Positions 1-8,939 of a DNA stretch of 64,000 bases are shown here, one piece after another; within the stretch, counting starts at the first letter, position 1, and each line of letters opens with the position of its first letter. The DNA lies in contig CAYSYM010000002.1 in the NCBI GenBank assembly GCA_964435115.1, positions 89,420-153,419 on the forward strand. The letters run 5' to 3'. The notes beneath the pieces were generated by a model, which was not told where the DNA came from, did not search any database, and was given only the letters and a program-made list of their open reading frames with translations. A program made the translations under genes and the position numbers. The stretch is from CAYSYM01 sp964435115. Lineage in GTDB: Bacteria > Chloroflexota > UBA6077 > CF-72.

Positions 1-1
1 C

Positions 2-1927
2 GTCGAGTACGACGAGCTGCCGGCGGTCATCACCGCTGAGGAGGCACTCCGCGAGGGCGCGCCGCTGGTCCACGAGCAACGGTACGAGGCGGGCGTCTCA
101 CCGGGCCACGTCGAGGTGGATACGCAGCGGGCGCACTCCAACATCTGCCAGGAGAACCACGTGCGCTGGGGCGACGTGGACGCCGCCTTCGCGCGCGCGG
201 CGACGGTGATCGAGGGCGAGTACAGCTACCCGATGACCTTCGCCTACCCGATGGAGCCGTTCGTCAGCATCGCCGACTACACGGACGAGGGGCTGACGAT
301 CTATTCGGCCGCCCAGCACCCCTACATGGTGCGCCACGACGTAGCGGATGTTTTCGGCCTGCCGCTCAACCGGGTGCGCCTGACCACGCTGTTCATCGGC
401 GGTGGCTACGGCGCCAAGTCATACACGAAGATCGAGCCGCTGGCAGCCGTCTGCTCGTGGAAGGCGCGTCGCCCGGTTCGGCTGCAGCTCACGGTGGAGG
501 AGTCGATCCTGACCTCGCGGGCCGACGACGCCAGAGTTCGCATCCGCACCGCCGCGGACAGGGACGGCAAGGTCATCGCGCGGCAGGCGGTGATCTACAT
601 GAACACCGGGGCGTATGCGGAGAACAGCCCGCTGGTCTCCTCCAAGGCCGCGATCCGCATCGTCGGGCCCTACGTCTACGAAGCGGTCGACGTCACCAGC
701 TACGCGGTCTACACCAACACCTGCCCGGCCAGCTCCTACCGCGGCTTTGGCGTCAGCCAGGTCGGGCTCGCGGCGGAGGGCCAGATCAACGAGCTGGCGG
801 CGCAGCTAGGCGAGGATCCGGTGCAGTTCCGCCTGAAGAGCCTCGCCGAGAGCGGCCAGCGCTTCTTCCCCAAGAAGCGGCCGCTGACGGCCGACGTGAA
901 GGGCGACGTGCTCAAGGCGGCGGCGGCGATCGGCTGGAATGATCCGCTGCCGCCCAACTGCGGACGCGGCCTGGCGGTGCTGGTGACCGACGCCGGCGCG
1001 GTGCCAGTGGGACGCAGCGAGGTGCGGGTGCACGGCGACGGATCGGTAACCGTCTACAGCGGCAGCACCGAGATGGGGCAAGGTAGCCGGACGGTCCTGG
1101 CGCAGATCGCGGCGGAGGAGTTCGGGACGACGCTCGACAGGGTGCGGATGGTGCAGGCCGACACGGCGCTGGTGCCGTTCGCGCGCTCGACTGGTGCGGA
1201 TCGGACCACGACGCTCGAGGGGCGCACCGTGCTCCAGGCGTGCGTGGAGGCGAAGGAGCAGATGCGCGCCATGGCCGCTGACATCTGGGAGGCGGATGCA
1301 GCGGACATCCAGATGGACCAGTTCGGCGTGATCTCCGAGGGGCGCCGTATGGGGTGGGGGGAGGTGATCGGCAAGTACTTCGACCTGGCCGACATGGAGG
1401 TCACCGGGCGGGCGCACATCCGCCAGAAGGGCGAGTTCGCCGAGCTGCCACCTTGGTGGGAGCCGGCGCTGGCGGCGGTGGAAGTAGAGGTACACCCGGA
1501 CACCGGCAAGGTGACGCTCCGCAAGCTGGTGACGGTGGCCGACATCGGCCTCGCCATCAACCCGGCGATGTCGGAGGGACAGGATCTGGGCTCGGCGACG
1601 ATGGGCCTGGGCGTAGCGCTGGGCGAGGAGCTGGTGTACGACGGCCAGCAGCTCGCGAACGGGTCCATCCTGGAGTACCGGGTGCCGCGCTTCTCGGACG
1701 TGCCGGGCGAGGTGCGCGGGATCCTGGTGGAGAACCGCGACGGCCTTGGGCCGTACGGGGCCAAGGGGATCGGCGACGGGCCGACGAGCGCCATGTGCGC
1801 CGCGATCCAGAATGGAATCTACCAGGCGGTGGGGGTGTGGCTGCACGACGCGCCGTTCACGCCCGAGCGCGTCTGGCGCGCCATCCAGGAGAAGCGCCGG
1901 GTAGAAGCGCAGGAGGAGGTTCGATGA
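2..1927 (+). CDS. Xanthine dehydrogenase-family molybdopterin-binding (large) subunit, 5' truncated
   Basis: This is the molybdenum-cofactor subunit of a xanthine dehydrogenase/aldehyde oxidase-type hydroxylase. The reading frame is open from base 2 and its first residues (VEYDELPAV, then APLVHE) are the usual run-up to the Mo-binding domain, so the gene continues off the left edge; 641 residues are visible. Seen motifs are GGGYGAK, SSYRGFGVSQ (the XDH-type loop rather than the AYxCSFR loop of form I CO dehydrogenase), GSTEMGQG and the C-terminal GAKGIGDG. In the family that last motif normally carries the catalytic Glu (KGxGE), but here the codon at 1775-1777 encodes Asp. FAD and iron-sulfur partner subunits would lie to the left, outside the window. 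The stop overlaps the next start (ATGA). The substrate cannot be told from sequence. Confidence 0.9.
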   Translation, partial: VEYDELPAVITAEEALREGAPLVHEQRYEAGVSPGHVEVDTQRAHSNICQENHVRWGDVDAAFARAATVIEGEYSYPMTFAYPMEPFVSIADYTDEGLTIYSAAQHPYMVRHDVADVFGLPLNRVRLTTLFIGGGYGAKSYTKIEPLAAVCSWKARRPVRLQLTVEESILTSRADDARVRIRTAADRDGKVIARQAVIYMNTGAYAENSPLVSSKAAIRIVGPYVYEAVDVTSYAVYTNTCPASSYRGFGVSQVGLAAEGQINELAAQLGEDPVQFRLKSLAESGQRFFPKKRPLTADVKGDVLKAAAAIGWNDPLPPNCGRGLAVLVTDAGAVPVGRSEVRVHGDGSVTVYSGSTEMGQGSRTVLAQIAAEEFGTTLDRVRMVQADTALVPFARSTGADRTTTLEGRTVLQACVEAKEQMRAMAADIWEADAADIQMDQFGVISEGRRMGWGEVIGKYFDLADMEVTGRAHIRQKGEFAELPPWWEPALAAVEVEVHPDTGKVTLRKLVTVADIGLAINPAMSEGQDLGSATMGLGVALGEELVYDGQQLANGSILEYRVPRFSDVPGEVRGILVENRDGLGPYGAKGIGDGPTSAMCAAIQNGIYQAVGVWLHDAPFTPERVWRAIQEKRRVEAQEEVR

Positions 1928-3273
1928 CGCCGGAAGAGGTCGTCGCGCGTATCGATCGCCAGGAGCTGGTAGAGCTGGCGCTGGCGCTGGGCAATATTGA
2001 CAGCCCCACCGGCAGCGAGGGTCCGGCCGGGCAGTACGTATACGAGTGGCTGGAGCGGAACCGCTTCGCGCCGAAGAAGTACGCGCTGGTAGAGGAGCGG
2101 TTCAACGTGGCGGCGTGGTTGGACGGCAGCGGCGGCGGCTACAGCCTGATCTTCAACAGCCACCTGGACACCACACTGCGGCCGGACGCCGTCTGGTCGG
2201 CGCTGGACCCCAAGGACCCGCTGTATCACGCGGCCTGGGTTGAGGGCGACGCGATCTACGGCGACGGCGTGGTCAACGACAAAGGGCCGATGGCCGCCTT
2301 TCTCATCGCGGCGAAAGCGATCCGCGACGCCGGCTACCCACTGAAGGGCGACCTGATCGTGAGCGCCGTGGCCGGCGAGATCTCGCGGGAGCCGGTGGAG
2401 GAGTTCCAGGGCTGGGCCTACCTGAGCAAGGACCTGGGCGCGCGCTTCATGGTCACGCACGGCGCGGTGGCCGATTTCGCGCTGGTGGCGGAGGGCACCG
2501 GTTTCGGGATCGTGTGGGTCGAGCCGGGCAAGGCGCACTTCAAAGTGACGGTGCAGTCTGACCAGCCGCGCTACTACTCGCCCTACCTGCCGCGTCCGAC
2601 GGGTATCGCCGACGCACCCAACGCCATCGTGCGCGCCAGCGCGGTGATCCAGGCGTTCGAGGAGTGGGCGTACGAGTACCAGCAGCGCTCCACCTTCGAG
2701 GGCGAGAGCGGGACGGTGATCCCGAAGGCGAGCATCAACGCGATCCGCTCCGGCTACCCGTTCAACCTGACCAGCACGCCGCAGGTGTGCAGCTTCTACG
2801 TGGACACGCGCATCCTGCCGGCCATGAACCCGCTGGACGTGCGCGACGAGCTGCGCGACCTACTGAAGAAAGTCGGCGTACCGGGCAAGGTGGAGCTGTT
2901 CCTGTACCGGCCAGGCTTCGAGGCGAACGGCATCGAGCGGTTCGTCGAGACGCTGCGTCGCTGCCACGAACAGGTCTTCCCGGAGCCGCCGCAGACGGTG
3001 AGCCCGGCTGTCTCCAGCATGTGGCGCGACGCCAACGTGTTCAACGAGCTGGGTATCCCGGCCCTGAGCTATGGCCCGCGCTCCGCCAGCCACGCCGTCA
3101 AGAAGAGCTTCCTGCTCGACGACCTGTACAACGCGGCAGTCGTGTACGCGCGGATCGCGATGGACCTGTGCACCCAGGACCGCCCGCGCTGGACGCCGCT
3201 CGGCTCGCACCTGAACGCCCGCCGGATCGCCGCGTCCGTGGCCCAGGACGGGAAAGTGGCCGCAGGAGCCTGA
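1924..3273 (+). CDS. M20 family metallopeptidase / deacylase (ArgE-DapE-CPG2-like)
   Basis: A 449-residue cytoplasmic zinc-dependent amidohydrolase of the M20 superfamily, which includes acetylornithine deacetylase, succinyl-diaminopimelate desuccinylase and carboxypeptidase G2. Visible are the first metal motif FNSHLDTT, the bridging-aspartate motif GDGVVNDKG and a central dimerisation-domain region. The usual Glu-Glu doublet is less clear (AGEISREP), so activity should not be taken for granted. The ATG at 1924 overlaps the stop of the upstream hydroxylase subunit (ATGA), so the two are translationally coupled and probably act in one catabolic route for an amide or heterocycle. Substrate unknown. 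Confidence 0.85.
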   Translation: MTPEEVVARIDRQELVELALALGNIDSPTGSEGPAGQYVYEWLERNRFAPKKYALVEERFNVAAWLDGSGGGYSLIFNSHLDTTLRPDAVWSALDPKDPLYHAAWVEGDAIYGDGVVNDKGPMAAFLIAAKAIRDAGYPLKGDLIVSAVAGEISREPVEEFQGWAYLSKDLGARFMVTHGAVADFALVAEGTGFGIVWVEPGKAHFKVTVQSDQPRYYSPYLPRPTGIADAPNAIVRASAVIQAFEEWAYEYQQRSTFEGESGTVIPKASINAIRSGYPFNLTSTPQVCSFYVDTRILPAMNPLDVRDELRDLLKKVGVPGKVELFLYRPGFEANGIERFVETLRRCHEQVFPEPPQTVSPAVSSMWRDANVFNELGIPALSYGPRSASHAVKKSFLLDDLYNAAVVYARIAMDLCTQDRPRWTPLGSHLNARRIAASVAQDGKVAAGA

Positions 3274-3391
3274 CTCGGCGGGATCGCATGCCGAAGGAGC
3301 ACATCTCGCCGCCCGGGCACCGGGCGCCCACTGTCTACAGCCACGTCCTCAAAGTCGGCCATCTAGGGTGGGGGGGTAGGAGAGCCATCGT

Positions 3392-4453
3392 ATGCACGAT
3401 GCAGATACCGGACCTCGTCGCGTGAGCGGGCTCACGCTGGGCTACAAGGCGTCCGCCGAGCAGTTCGGGCCGCGCGAGCTGCTGGAGGTCTCGGTGCACG
3501 CCGAGGAGGTGGGCTTCGAGAGCGTCTGGATCAGCGACCACTTCCAGCCGTGGCGCCACACCGGTGGCCACAGCCCCTTCTCGCTCTCTTGGATGGCTGC
3601 CCTGGGTGAGCGCACTACGCGTGTCCAGATCGGCACCAGCGTCCTCACGCCGACCTTTCGCTACCACCCCTCGGTGGTGGCCCACGCCTTCGGTACGCTC
3701 GGTGCCCTCTACCCCGGCCGCATCGCGCTGGGCATCGGCACCGGCGAGTCGCTGAACGAGGTGGCGCCGACGGGCATCGAGTGGCCCGACTTCAAGGAAC
3801 GCTACGCCCGCCTGCGCGAGGCGGTGGGGCTGATGCGCCGCCTGTGGAGCGAGGACGTCGTGACCCACGCGGGTACCTACTACCGCACCGACGGGGCGAC
3901 GGTCTACGACCGCCCCGAGGGCGGCATCCCGCTGTACATCGCCGCCGGCGGGCCGCAGATGGCCAAGTACGCAGGTAAGGTGGCCGACGGCTTCATCTGC
4001 ACCAGTGGGAAGGGCGCCGAGCTGTACCGCGACCAGTTGCTGCCGGCCCTGGCCGAGGGCGCACGCGAGGCGGGGCGCGACCCGGCAGCCATCGACCGCA
4101 TGATCGAAGTGAAAGTCTCCTTCGACCCGGACCGCGAGCGGGCGATGCAGGACACGCGCTTCTGGGGGGCGTTGGCGCTCGCTAGCGACGAGAAGACGGG
4201 TGTCGAGGACCCGCGCGAGATGGAGCGGCTGGCGGACGCTCTACCGGTGGAGCGCACCGCCAAGCGCTTCATCGTCTCGACCGACCCGGAGGAGCACGTG
4301 GAGCAGATCAGGTTCTACGTGGACCTCGGCTTCAACCACCTCGTGTTCCACTTCCCCGGCCACGACCAGCGCCGAGCGCTGGACCTCTACGCGGAGCAGG
4401 TCATGCCCCGCCTGCGCGCGTTGTCCATCGCGGCGTCCGCGTTCGCCCGATGA
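3392..4453 (+). CDS. LLM-class F420-dependent oxidoreductase (F420-G6PDH-like)
   Basis: A 353-residue luciferase-like (bacterial luciferase TIM-barrel) flavin/F420 oxidoreductase. The N-terminal half has the arrangement of F420-dependent glucose-6-phosphate dehydrogenases and relatives: GFESVWISDHF, IGTSVLTPTFRYHP and GIGTGESLNEV. Members use deazaflavin F420 for hydride transfer, so its presence suggests the host makes F420 (inference; no F420 biosynthesis gene is in the window). The ATG at 3392 has a ribosome binding site (AGGAGAG, about 3378-3384). Its stop overlaps the ATG of the downstream ThDP enzyme (ATGA), and about 120 bases separate it from the M20 gene. The true substrate is unknown; glucose-6-phosphate is only the family precedent. 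Confidence 0.82.
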   Translation: MHDADTGPRRVSGLTLGYKASAEQFGPRELLEVSVHAEEVGFESVWISDHFQPWRHTGGHSPFSLSWMAALGERTTRVQIGTSVLTPTFRYHPSVVAHAFGTLGALYPGRIALGIGTGESLNEVAPTGIEWPDFKERYARLREAVGLMRRLWSEDVVTHAGTYYRTDGATVYDRPEGGIPLYIAAGGPQMAKYAGKVADGFICTSGKGAELYRDQLLPALAEGAREAGRDPAAIDRMIEVKVSFDPDRERAMQDTRFWGALALASDEKTGVEDPREMERLADALPVERTAKRFIVSTDPEEHVEQIRFYVDLGFNHLVFHFPGHDQRRALDLYAEQVMPRLRALSIAASAFAR

Positions 4454-6255
4454 CCCTCGATCAGCCGCGCCCGTCCGCCGAGACCGGCGCGGAGACGCGC
4501 ACGCCCGTCTACGGGTCGGACCTGATCGTGGACCTGCTGCGGGAGCTGGGCATCGAGTACGCCGCCTTCAATCCCGGCGCGAGCTTCCGCGGCCTGCACG
4601 ACTCGCTGGTGAACTACGGCGGCGACCGTGCGCCACGGACGGTGCTGTGCACGCACGAGGAGATCTCGGTGGCGCTGGCGCACGGCTACGCCAAGGCGGT
4701 GGGGAAGCCCATGGCGGCCATCCTCCACGACGTGGTCGGTCTCCAGCACGCCTGCATGGCCATCTTCAACGCCTGGTGCGACCGCGTGCCGGTCTTGCTC
4801 CTGGGTGGTACCGGCCCCATGGACGCTGCGCGGCGACGGCCGTGGATCGAGTGGATCCACACCGCGCTCGTGCAGGGAAACCACATCCGCGACTTCGTCA
4901 AATGGGACGACCAGCCCGGGAGTGTCGCCGCGGCGGTGGACTCGGTGCTGCGCGCGTACCGGCTGATGCAGGCCGAGCCGACCGGGCCGGTCTACGTGTG
5001 CCTGGACGTCCCGCTGCAGGAGGAGCCGCTGCCCGCGGGCGTGGCGCTGCCGCCGGACATCCGGCGCTGGGTGTGCCAGGCGCCGCTGCAGGCGGACACG
5101 GCGGGGCTCGAGCAGGCGGTGGACTGGCTGGCGGCGGCGCGGCGGCCGGTGATCCTGGCCGACACCGTGGGGCGATCGCCCGTCGGCGCGGCGGCGCTGC
5201 GCGAGCTGGCGGAGCTGCTGAAGGCCCCCGTCGCCGACTTCGAAGGACGCTTCAACTTCCCCTCCACCCACCCGCTCGACGCGACCGGCGTGGTGCCCGA
5301 CCTGCTCCGTAAGGCGGACGTGGTCTTCGCGGTGGACGTCGTGGACCTGTGGGGGGCGCTGCGCGCCGTGGGGGCCAAGCGCAAGCCCACCAGCTATGCG
5401 CCGCCGGTCGACGCCCGGGTGATCTCCCTCTCGGTCTCGGAGCTGCTGGTACGGAGTTGGGCGAGCGACTACCAGCGCCTGCAGCCGGTCGATCTCAACC
5501 TGGTGGGCGACAGCAAGGTGGCGCTGCCGGCGCTCGTGGCGCTGCTGCGCGACCGGGTCGACGGCGCGCCGGACGCGGCGCGGGCGCGGGCGGCGCGGGC
5601 GACGGTGCTGGGCACCGCCGCCGCCGAGCGACGCGCCGCCTGGGAAGCCGACGCGCGTGCCCAGGCGACCCGCGCCACCATCTCGCCGGCGTACCTGGCA
5701 CTCACGCTGCGCGACGCGCTTGCCGGACAGGACTGGGTGCTCAGCAACAGCGGCCTGCGCGGGTGGGCGCGGCGCCTCTGGGCCATCGAGCGGTCGTGCC
5801 AGTGGCTCGGCTCGCAGAGCGGCGGTGGCGCCGGCGTGGGCTACGGCATCGGCGCGAGCCTAGGGGTGGCGCTTGCCAACCGGGGCACCGGCCGCCTGGT
5901 GGTGGACATCCAGCCAGACGGGGACCTCCTGTACTGCAGCAGTGCCCTCTGGACCGCCGCGCGCGAGCGGTTACCCCTCCTCATCGTCATGTGGAACAAC
6001 CGCAGCTACTACAACTCTGAGGAGCACGCGGTCACTATCGCCCGCCACCGCGGCCGCCCGGTCGAGAACGCCGGAATCGGGACTCGCCCCGAAGCGCCCG
6101 CTGTGGACTTCGCTGGCCTGGCGCGCAGCTTCGGCATCCAGGCTGCTGGACCGGTGACTACCGTAGCCGACCTGCCCCTAGCGCTGGCGCATGCGGTGCC
6201 GGTGGTGGCCAGCGGCGAGCCGTACCTACTGGACGTGGTCACCGACCCGCGCTGA
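4450..6255 (+). CDS. Thiamine diphosphate-dependent enzyme (acetolactate synthase / benzoylformate decarboxylase-like)
   Basis: A 601-residue ThDP enzyme with the three-domain layout of acetolactate synthase, benzoylformate decarboxylase and related lyases. The N-terminal Pyr domain carries the activating glutamate in THEEIS; the PP domain has the metal/ThDP motif GDLLYCSS followed about 25 residues later by MWNNRSYY. The middle domain is present but I see no clear FAD-binding evidence. It overlaps the upstream F420-type oxidoreductase by ATGA and is the last gene of the four-gene set beginning at the left edge. It probably processes a 2-keto acid or acyloin in that pathway; calling it an authentic IlvB would go beyond the evidence, since no regulatory subunit is adjacent. 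Confidence 0.83.
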   Translation: MTLDQPRPSAETGAETRTPVYGSDLIVDLLRELGIEYAAFNPGASFRGLHDSLVNYGGDRAPRTVLCTHEEISVALAHGYAKAVGKPMAAILHDVVGLQHACMAIFNAWCDRVPVLLLGGTGPMDAARRRPWIEWIHTALVQGNHIRDFVKWDDQPGSVAAAVDSVLRAYRLMQAEPTGPVYVCLDVPLQEEPLPAGVALPPDIRRWVCQAPLQADTAGLEQAVDWLAAARRPVILADTVGRSPVGAAALRELAELLKAPVADFEGRFNFPSTHPLDATGVVPDLLRKADVVFAVDVVDLWGALRAVGAKRKPTSYAPPVDARVISLSVSELLVRSWASDYQRLQPVDLNLVGDSKVALPALVALLRDRVDGAPDAARARAARATVLGTAAAERRAAWEADARAQATRATISPAYLALTLRDALAGQDWVLSNSGLRGWARRLWAIERSCQWLGSQSGGGAGVGYGIGASLGVALANRGTGRLVVDIQPDGDLLYCSSALWTAARERLPLLIVMWNNRSYYNSEEHAVTIARHRGRPVENAGIGTRPEAPAVDFAGLARSFGIQAAGPVTTVADLPLALAHAVPVVASGEPYLLDVVTDPR

Positions 6256-6435
6256 AGGACGCACTGCGTCCAGCGTCTGCCAGGGAGGGGGTTGGGGGTT
6301 CAAGTCCTGCCGCGTCTGCCCCGGTCTGAGGTTGGCGGTTCCTCCACGCAGGGGCCCTCTCCGTTACGTAGGCGCAAGGATCCGGCCGGGCGTGCCCGGA
6401 CGTCCCTCGGGCCGCCCGACGCCAGGGTGGCACGC

Positions 6436-6672
6436 TCAGGCGGCCGGGCTCGCCTCAACCTGGAACTCCTCCTGCCGCAGCCGGGCGGCGATGCGCCGCC
6501 CGAAGAGCAGGCCGTCTACCGCGCGCTGGTCGTTCACCAGCATCCCATGCGGGCCGCAAGTGGCCAGACGGACGCCCTCCGCGGTCACCACGCACTCGCA
6601 GTTCCGGCTGAGGGCCTGGAGGAGCTCGAGCGCTTCTGCCTGCGAGCCGTGCCAAACAACGGTGTGTGCCAT
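6436..6672 (-). CDS. Small conserved hypothetical protein (78 aa)
   Basis: A 78-residue reading frame beginning MAHTVVWHG and ending EVEASPAA. I do not recognise the family. It is hydrophilic, has no signal or membrane segment, and contains two cysteines close together (NCECVV) plus a third further on (TCGPHG), so a redox or metal role is conceivable but unsupported. The ATG at 6672 is preceded by a weak CGAGGAC ribosome site. A longer upstream reading frame exists but runs over the opposite-strand GYD gene, so the short version is preferred. It is divergently arranged with the GYD gene, sharing a spacer of about 160 bases. Confidence 0.55.
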   Translation of the reverse strand: MAHTVVWHGSQAEALELLQALSRNCECVVTAEGVRLATCGPHGMLVNDQRAVDGLLFGRRIAARLRQEEFQVEASPAA

Positions 6673-6829
6673 CTCGGGTAATGTCCTCGAGGTGTGTCTC
6701 GCCGACCAGGAGAAGCAACACTCGTGCCACTCGGACGGGTGACTTGGCAGGCGGATGCGGGTGCGCGATGATCCACCTGTCCGCCGCGAGCCGCGGGCGT
6801 CGGGCAGATCTTCTCCTCGGGGGTACGCC

Positions 6830-7114
6830 ATGCCGACGTTCATCTTGCTCAGCACGCTCACCGATGACGGCGCCAAGACCATCCGGCAGAACCCCGGCCG
6901 GATCAAGGAGGTGAACCAGGAGCTGGAGCGCATGGGGGTGCAGGTGCACAACCAGTGGGCGGTGCTGGGTCCGTACGATTTCGTCAACGTCGTGGACGCG
7001 CCTGACAACCAGACCATCGCGCGGGTTTCGGCCGAGCTGGCGTCACGTGGGAGCATCCGTGTCATGAGCCTGCCGGCGATCCCGATCGACGACTTTATCG
7101 CCGGTCTCGAATAG
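6830..7114 (+). CDS. GYD domain protein
   Basis: A 94-residue protein with the whole-length GYD (dimeric alpha-beta barrel-like) domain: MPTFILLSTLTDDG at the start, a central GPYDFVNVVDAPDN where the eponymous G-Y-D triad is G-P-Y-D-F, and a C-terminal DDFI. These small cytoplasmic proteins are widespread and lack an assigned reaction. The ATG at 6830 is chosen over an upstream in-frame GTG because homology begins exactly here. It stands alone between the divergent small hypothetical gene and the glycosyltransferase cluster. Confidence 0.85.
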   Translation: MPTFILLSTLTDDGAKTIRQNPGRIKEVNQELERMGVQVHNQWAVLGPYDFVNVVDAPDNQTIARVSAELASRGSIRVMSLPAIPIDDFIAGLE

Positions 7115-7346
7115 CGAGGGTTCGGCCGTGGCTGGCTGAGTGGCGCCTACGCCGCCGCGGCCATTGCCGCCACCAGCCGGACCCTGGCAGATGGCCGTGG
7201 GCCCCCGAATGCGTGGATTCCAGCCGGAAACCTTCCCCTACCGGGTGACGGATCTGAACTCGGAGGCACGCAGTGCGGGGGCCTTCGGCCGCTTGCCAGG
7301 CAGGCCCCGCCGGCGGAAACTACGCGGAAGCCCCGGCCACCTCCGC

Positions 7347-8939
7347 ATGCCAGTTGTGCGCGTTCCCGCCACCGTGCCCGCCGCCAGCGCGGCGCCGCCC
7401 GCCCTCGCGGCCGAGGGTGCGCCGACTCTCGGGGCCGGCGCGCGGCGGCGGCCCTCCCAAGCGGCTCGGCTGCGCGCCAGCCTCCACCACCCGGCGCTCT
7501 GGCCGGCCCTGGCGCTGCTGGCACTGTACGCGTTCTTCTTCGTCCAGTTCGCGGCGCGGCTCATCGCGTTCCCGTACGACCTGGACCAGGGGGAGGGGTA
7601 CGATGCCTGGAGCGCCTGGCTCGTCAACCTCGGGCAGCTCCCCTACACGTCCAACGCCAGCTACCCGTACTACTCGTCGAACTATCCGCCGCTGTGGAGC
7701 TACCTCGTGTCCATCCCCATGGCCTGGACGGGGCCGGGGCTGGCGCCCGCGAGGGCGGTCTCCACGGTGGCCGCCCTGCTCGCGGCGCTGGCCATCGGGC
7801 TGGCGGCCCGACGGCTCGCCAGGAGTGGCCTGGCCGGGGTGCTGGCGGGCGGGCTCTTCCTTGCCTCCCCCTACGTCTTCCACACCACGCCGCTCGCGCG
7901 CGTCAACGGCACGGCGCTGCTGTTCGCGCTGGTGGGGCTGTCGCTGCTGGCAGGCGCATCGCGGCGTGCCGTGCTGCTCGGGACTCTCGCTCTGCTGGCC
8001 GCGCTCTTCACCAAGCAGACCACCCTGGACGCGGTGGTGGCGGGCTTCGCCTTCCTGCTCGTCGTTCGGCCGCGCCTGGGCCTCGCGGCCGGGGCCCTCC
8101 TGCTAGGCCTCGGTGCAGCCGGAGTCGGCGCACTGGCGCTGGCGACCGGCGGGGCGTTCTGGCTGAACGTGGTGGCCGCGAACGCGAACCCATTCGACCT
8201 GGGCCAGGCTGCCTGGTACCTGCGTAACTTCACTGCGCTGCACGCCGCCGTGCTGGCGCTCGCCGTGGTCGAGAGCCTGTTCCTCGCGCGCGGGTCGGCC
8301 TGGTCACCCTGGCTCTTCTACTTCCCGGCCGCCCTGGCGATGGCGCTCACCGTGGGCAAGTGGGGCGCGGGCGAGTCCTACTTCCTCGGGGCGGTGGCCG
8401 CGGCGAGCGTCCTGGCCGGCGCCGGAGCTGTGCGGCTGCTCAGGCTGGGCGCCCACGGGTCGCCTCGCCAGCGCGGAGCGACCGGCGTGCTGGTCGGCGG
8501 CCTGCTCGTCGCCCAGGGGCTCGCGTTCGCCCACGGGCCGTTGAGCGAGGCCATCCCCTGGCTCCCGGACCGGGGACCCCAGGCCGCCTACCTCGGCCGG
8601 GCCCCAACCGCCGAGGATCGCCGCGCGGGGGACGAGATCGTGAGCGTGCTCCGCCGGTTTGACGGGCCGGTGCTCTCGGAGGACCCGAGCTTCGCCGTGG
8701 CGGCCGACAGGGGCGTGGTGGCGAACGCCACGCACCTGCGCAACCTCTACCAGGCCGGGCTCTGGGACGCGACGGGGCTGGTGGCCGACATCCAGGCCAA
8801 ACGCTACGATGTGATCGTCCTGAACGCGGAGCTCTACCCCGAGCCCGTCCTGGCCGCCATCGGGCGCTGGTACTACCAGGCACGAACCGTGCGCGTGAAC
8901 GGCTCCACGTACCGCGTGTTCTTCCCAGGAGCCACGTGA
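7347..8939 (+). CDS. Polytopic membrane glycosyltransferase-like protein (GT39/PMT-like)
   Basis: A protein of about 530 residues with roughly ten hydrophobic segments, the first after a short Arg-rich cytoplasmic start. The first outside loop contains DLDQGEGYDAW and is followed by SSNYPPLW, the arrangement seen in GT-C-fold glycosyltransferases that use polyprenyl-phosphate sugars. The frame is open back to 7140, but the upstream 69 residues are Pro/Arg-rich and look non-coding, so ATG 7347 is preferred; no strong ribosome site decides it. The stop overlaps the GTG of the next gene (GTGA), a polyprenyl-phosphate sugar synthase-like GT2, which fits a shared cell-surface glycan pathway. Confidence 0.75.
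   Translation: MPVVRVPATVPAASAAPPALAAEGAPTLGAGARRRPSQAARLRASLHHPALWPALALLALYAFFFVQFAARLIAFPYDLDQGEGYDAWSAWLVNLGQLPYTSNASYPYYSSNYPPLWSYLVSIPMAWTGPGLAPARAVSTVAALLAALAIGLAARRLARSGLAGVLAGGLFLASPYVFHTTPLARVNGTALLFALVGLSLLAGASRRAVLLGTLALLAALFTKQTTLDAVVAGFAFLLVVRPRLGLAAGALLLGLGAAGVGALALATGGAFWLNVVAANANPFDLGQAAWYLRNFTALHAAVLALAVVESLFLARGSAWSPWLFYFPAALAMALTVGKWGAGESYFLGAVAAASVLAGAGAVRLLRLGAHGSPRQRGATGVLVGGLLVAQGLAFAHGPLSEAIPWLPDRGPQAAYLGRAPTAEDRRAGDEIVSVLRRFDGPVLSEDPSFAVAADRGVVANATHLRNLYQAGLWDATGLVADIQAKRYDVIVLNAELYPEPVLAAIGRWYYQARTVRVNGSTYRVFFPGAT

Noticed and set aside
6273..6320. Stretch resembling a tRNA T arm (GGGGTTCAAGTCC) with GCGTCTGCC direct repeats on both sides
   Set aside because: The flanks do not form acceptor or T stems and there is no anticodon arm, so a tRNA gene or att site is not supported.
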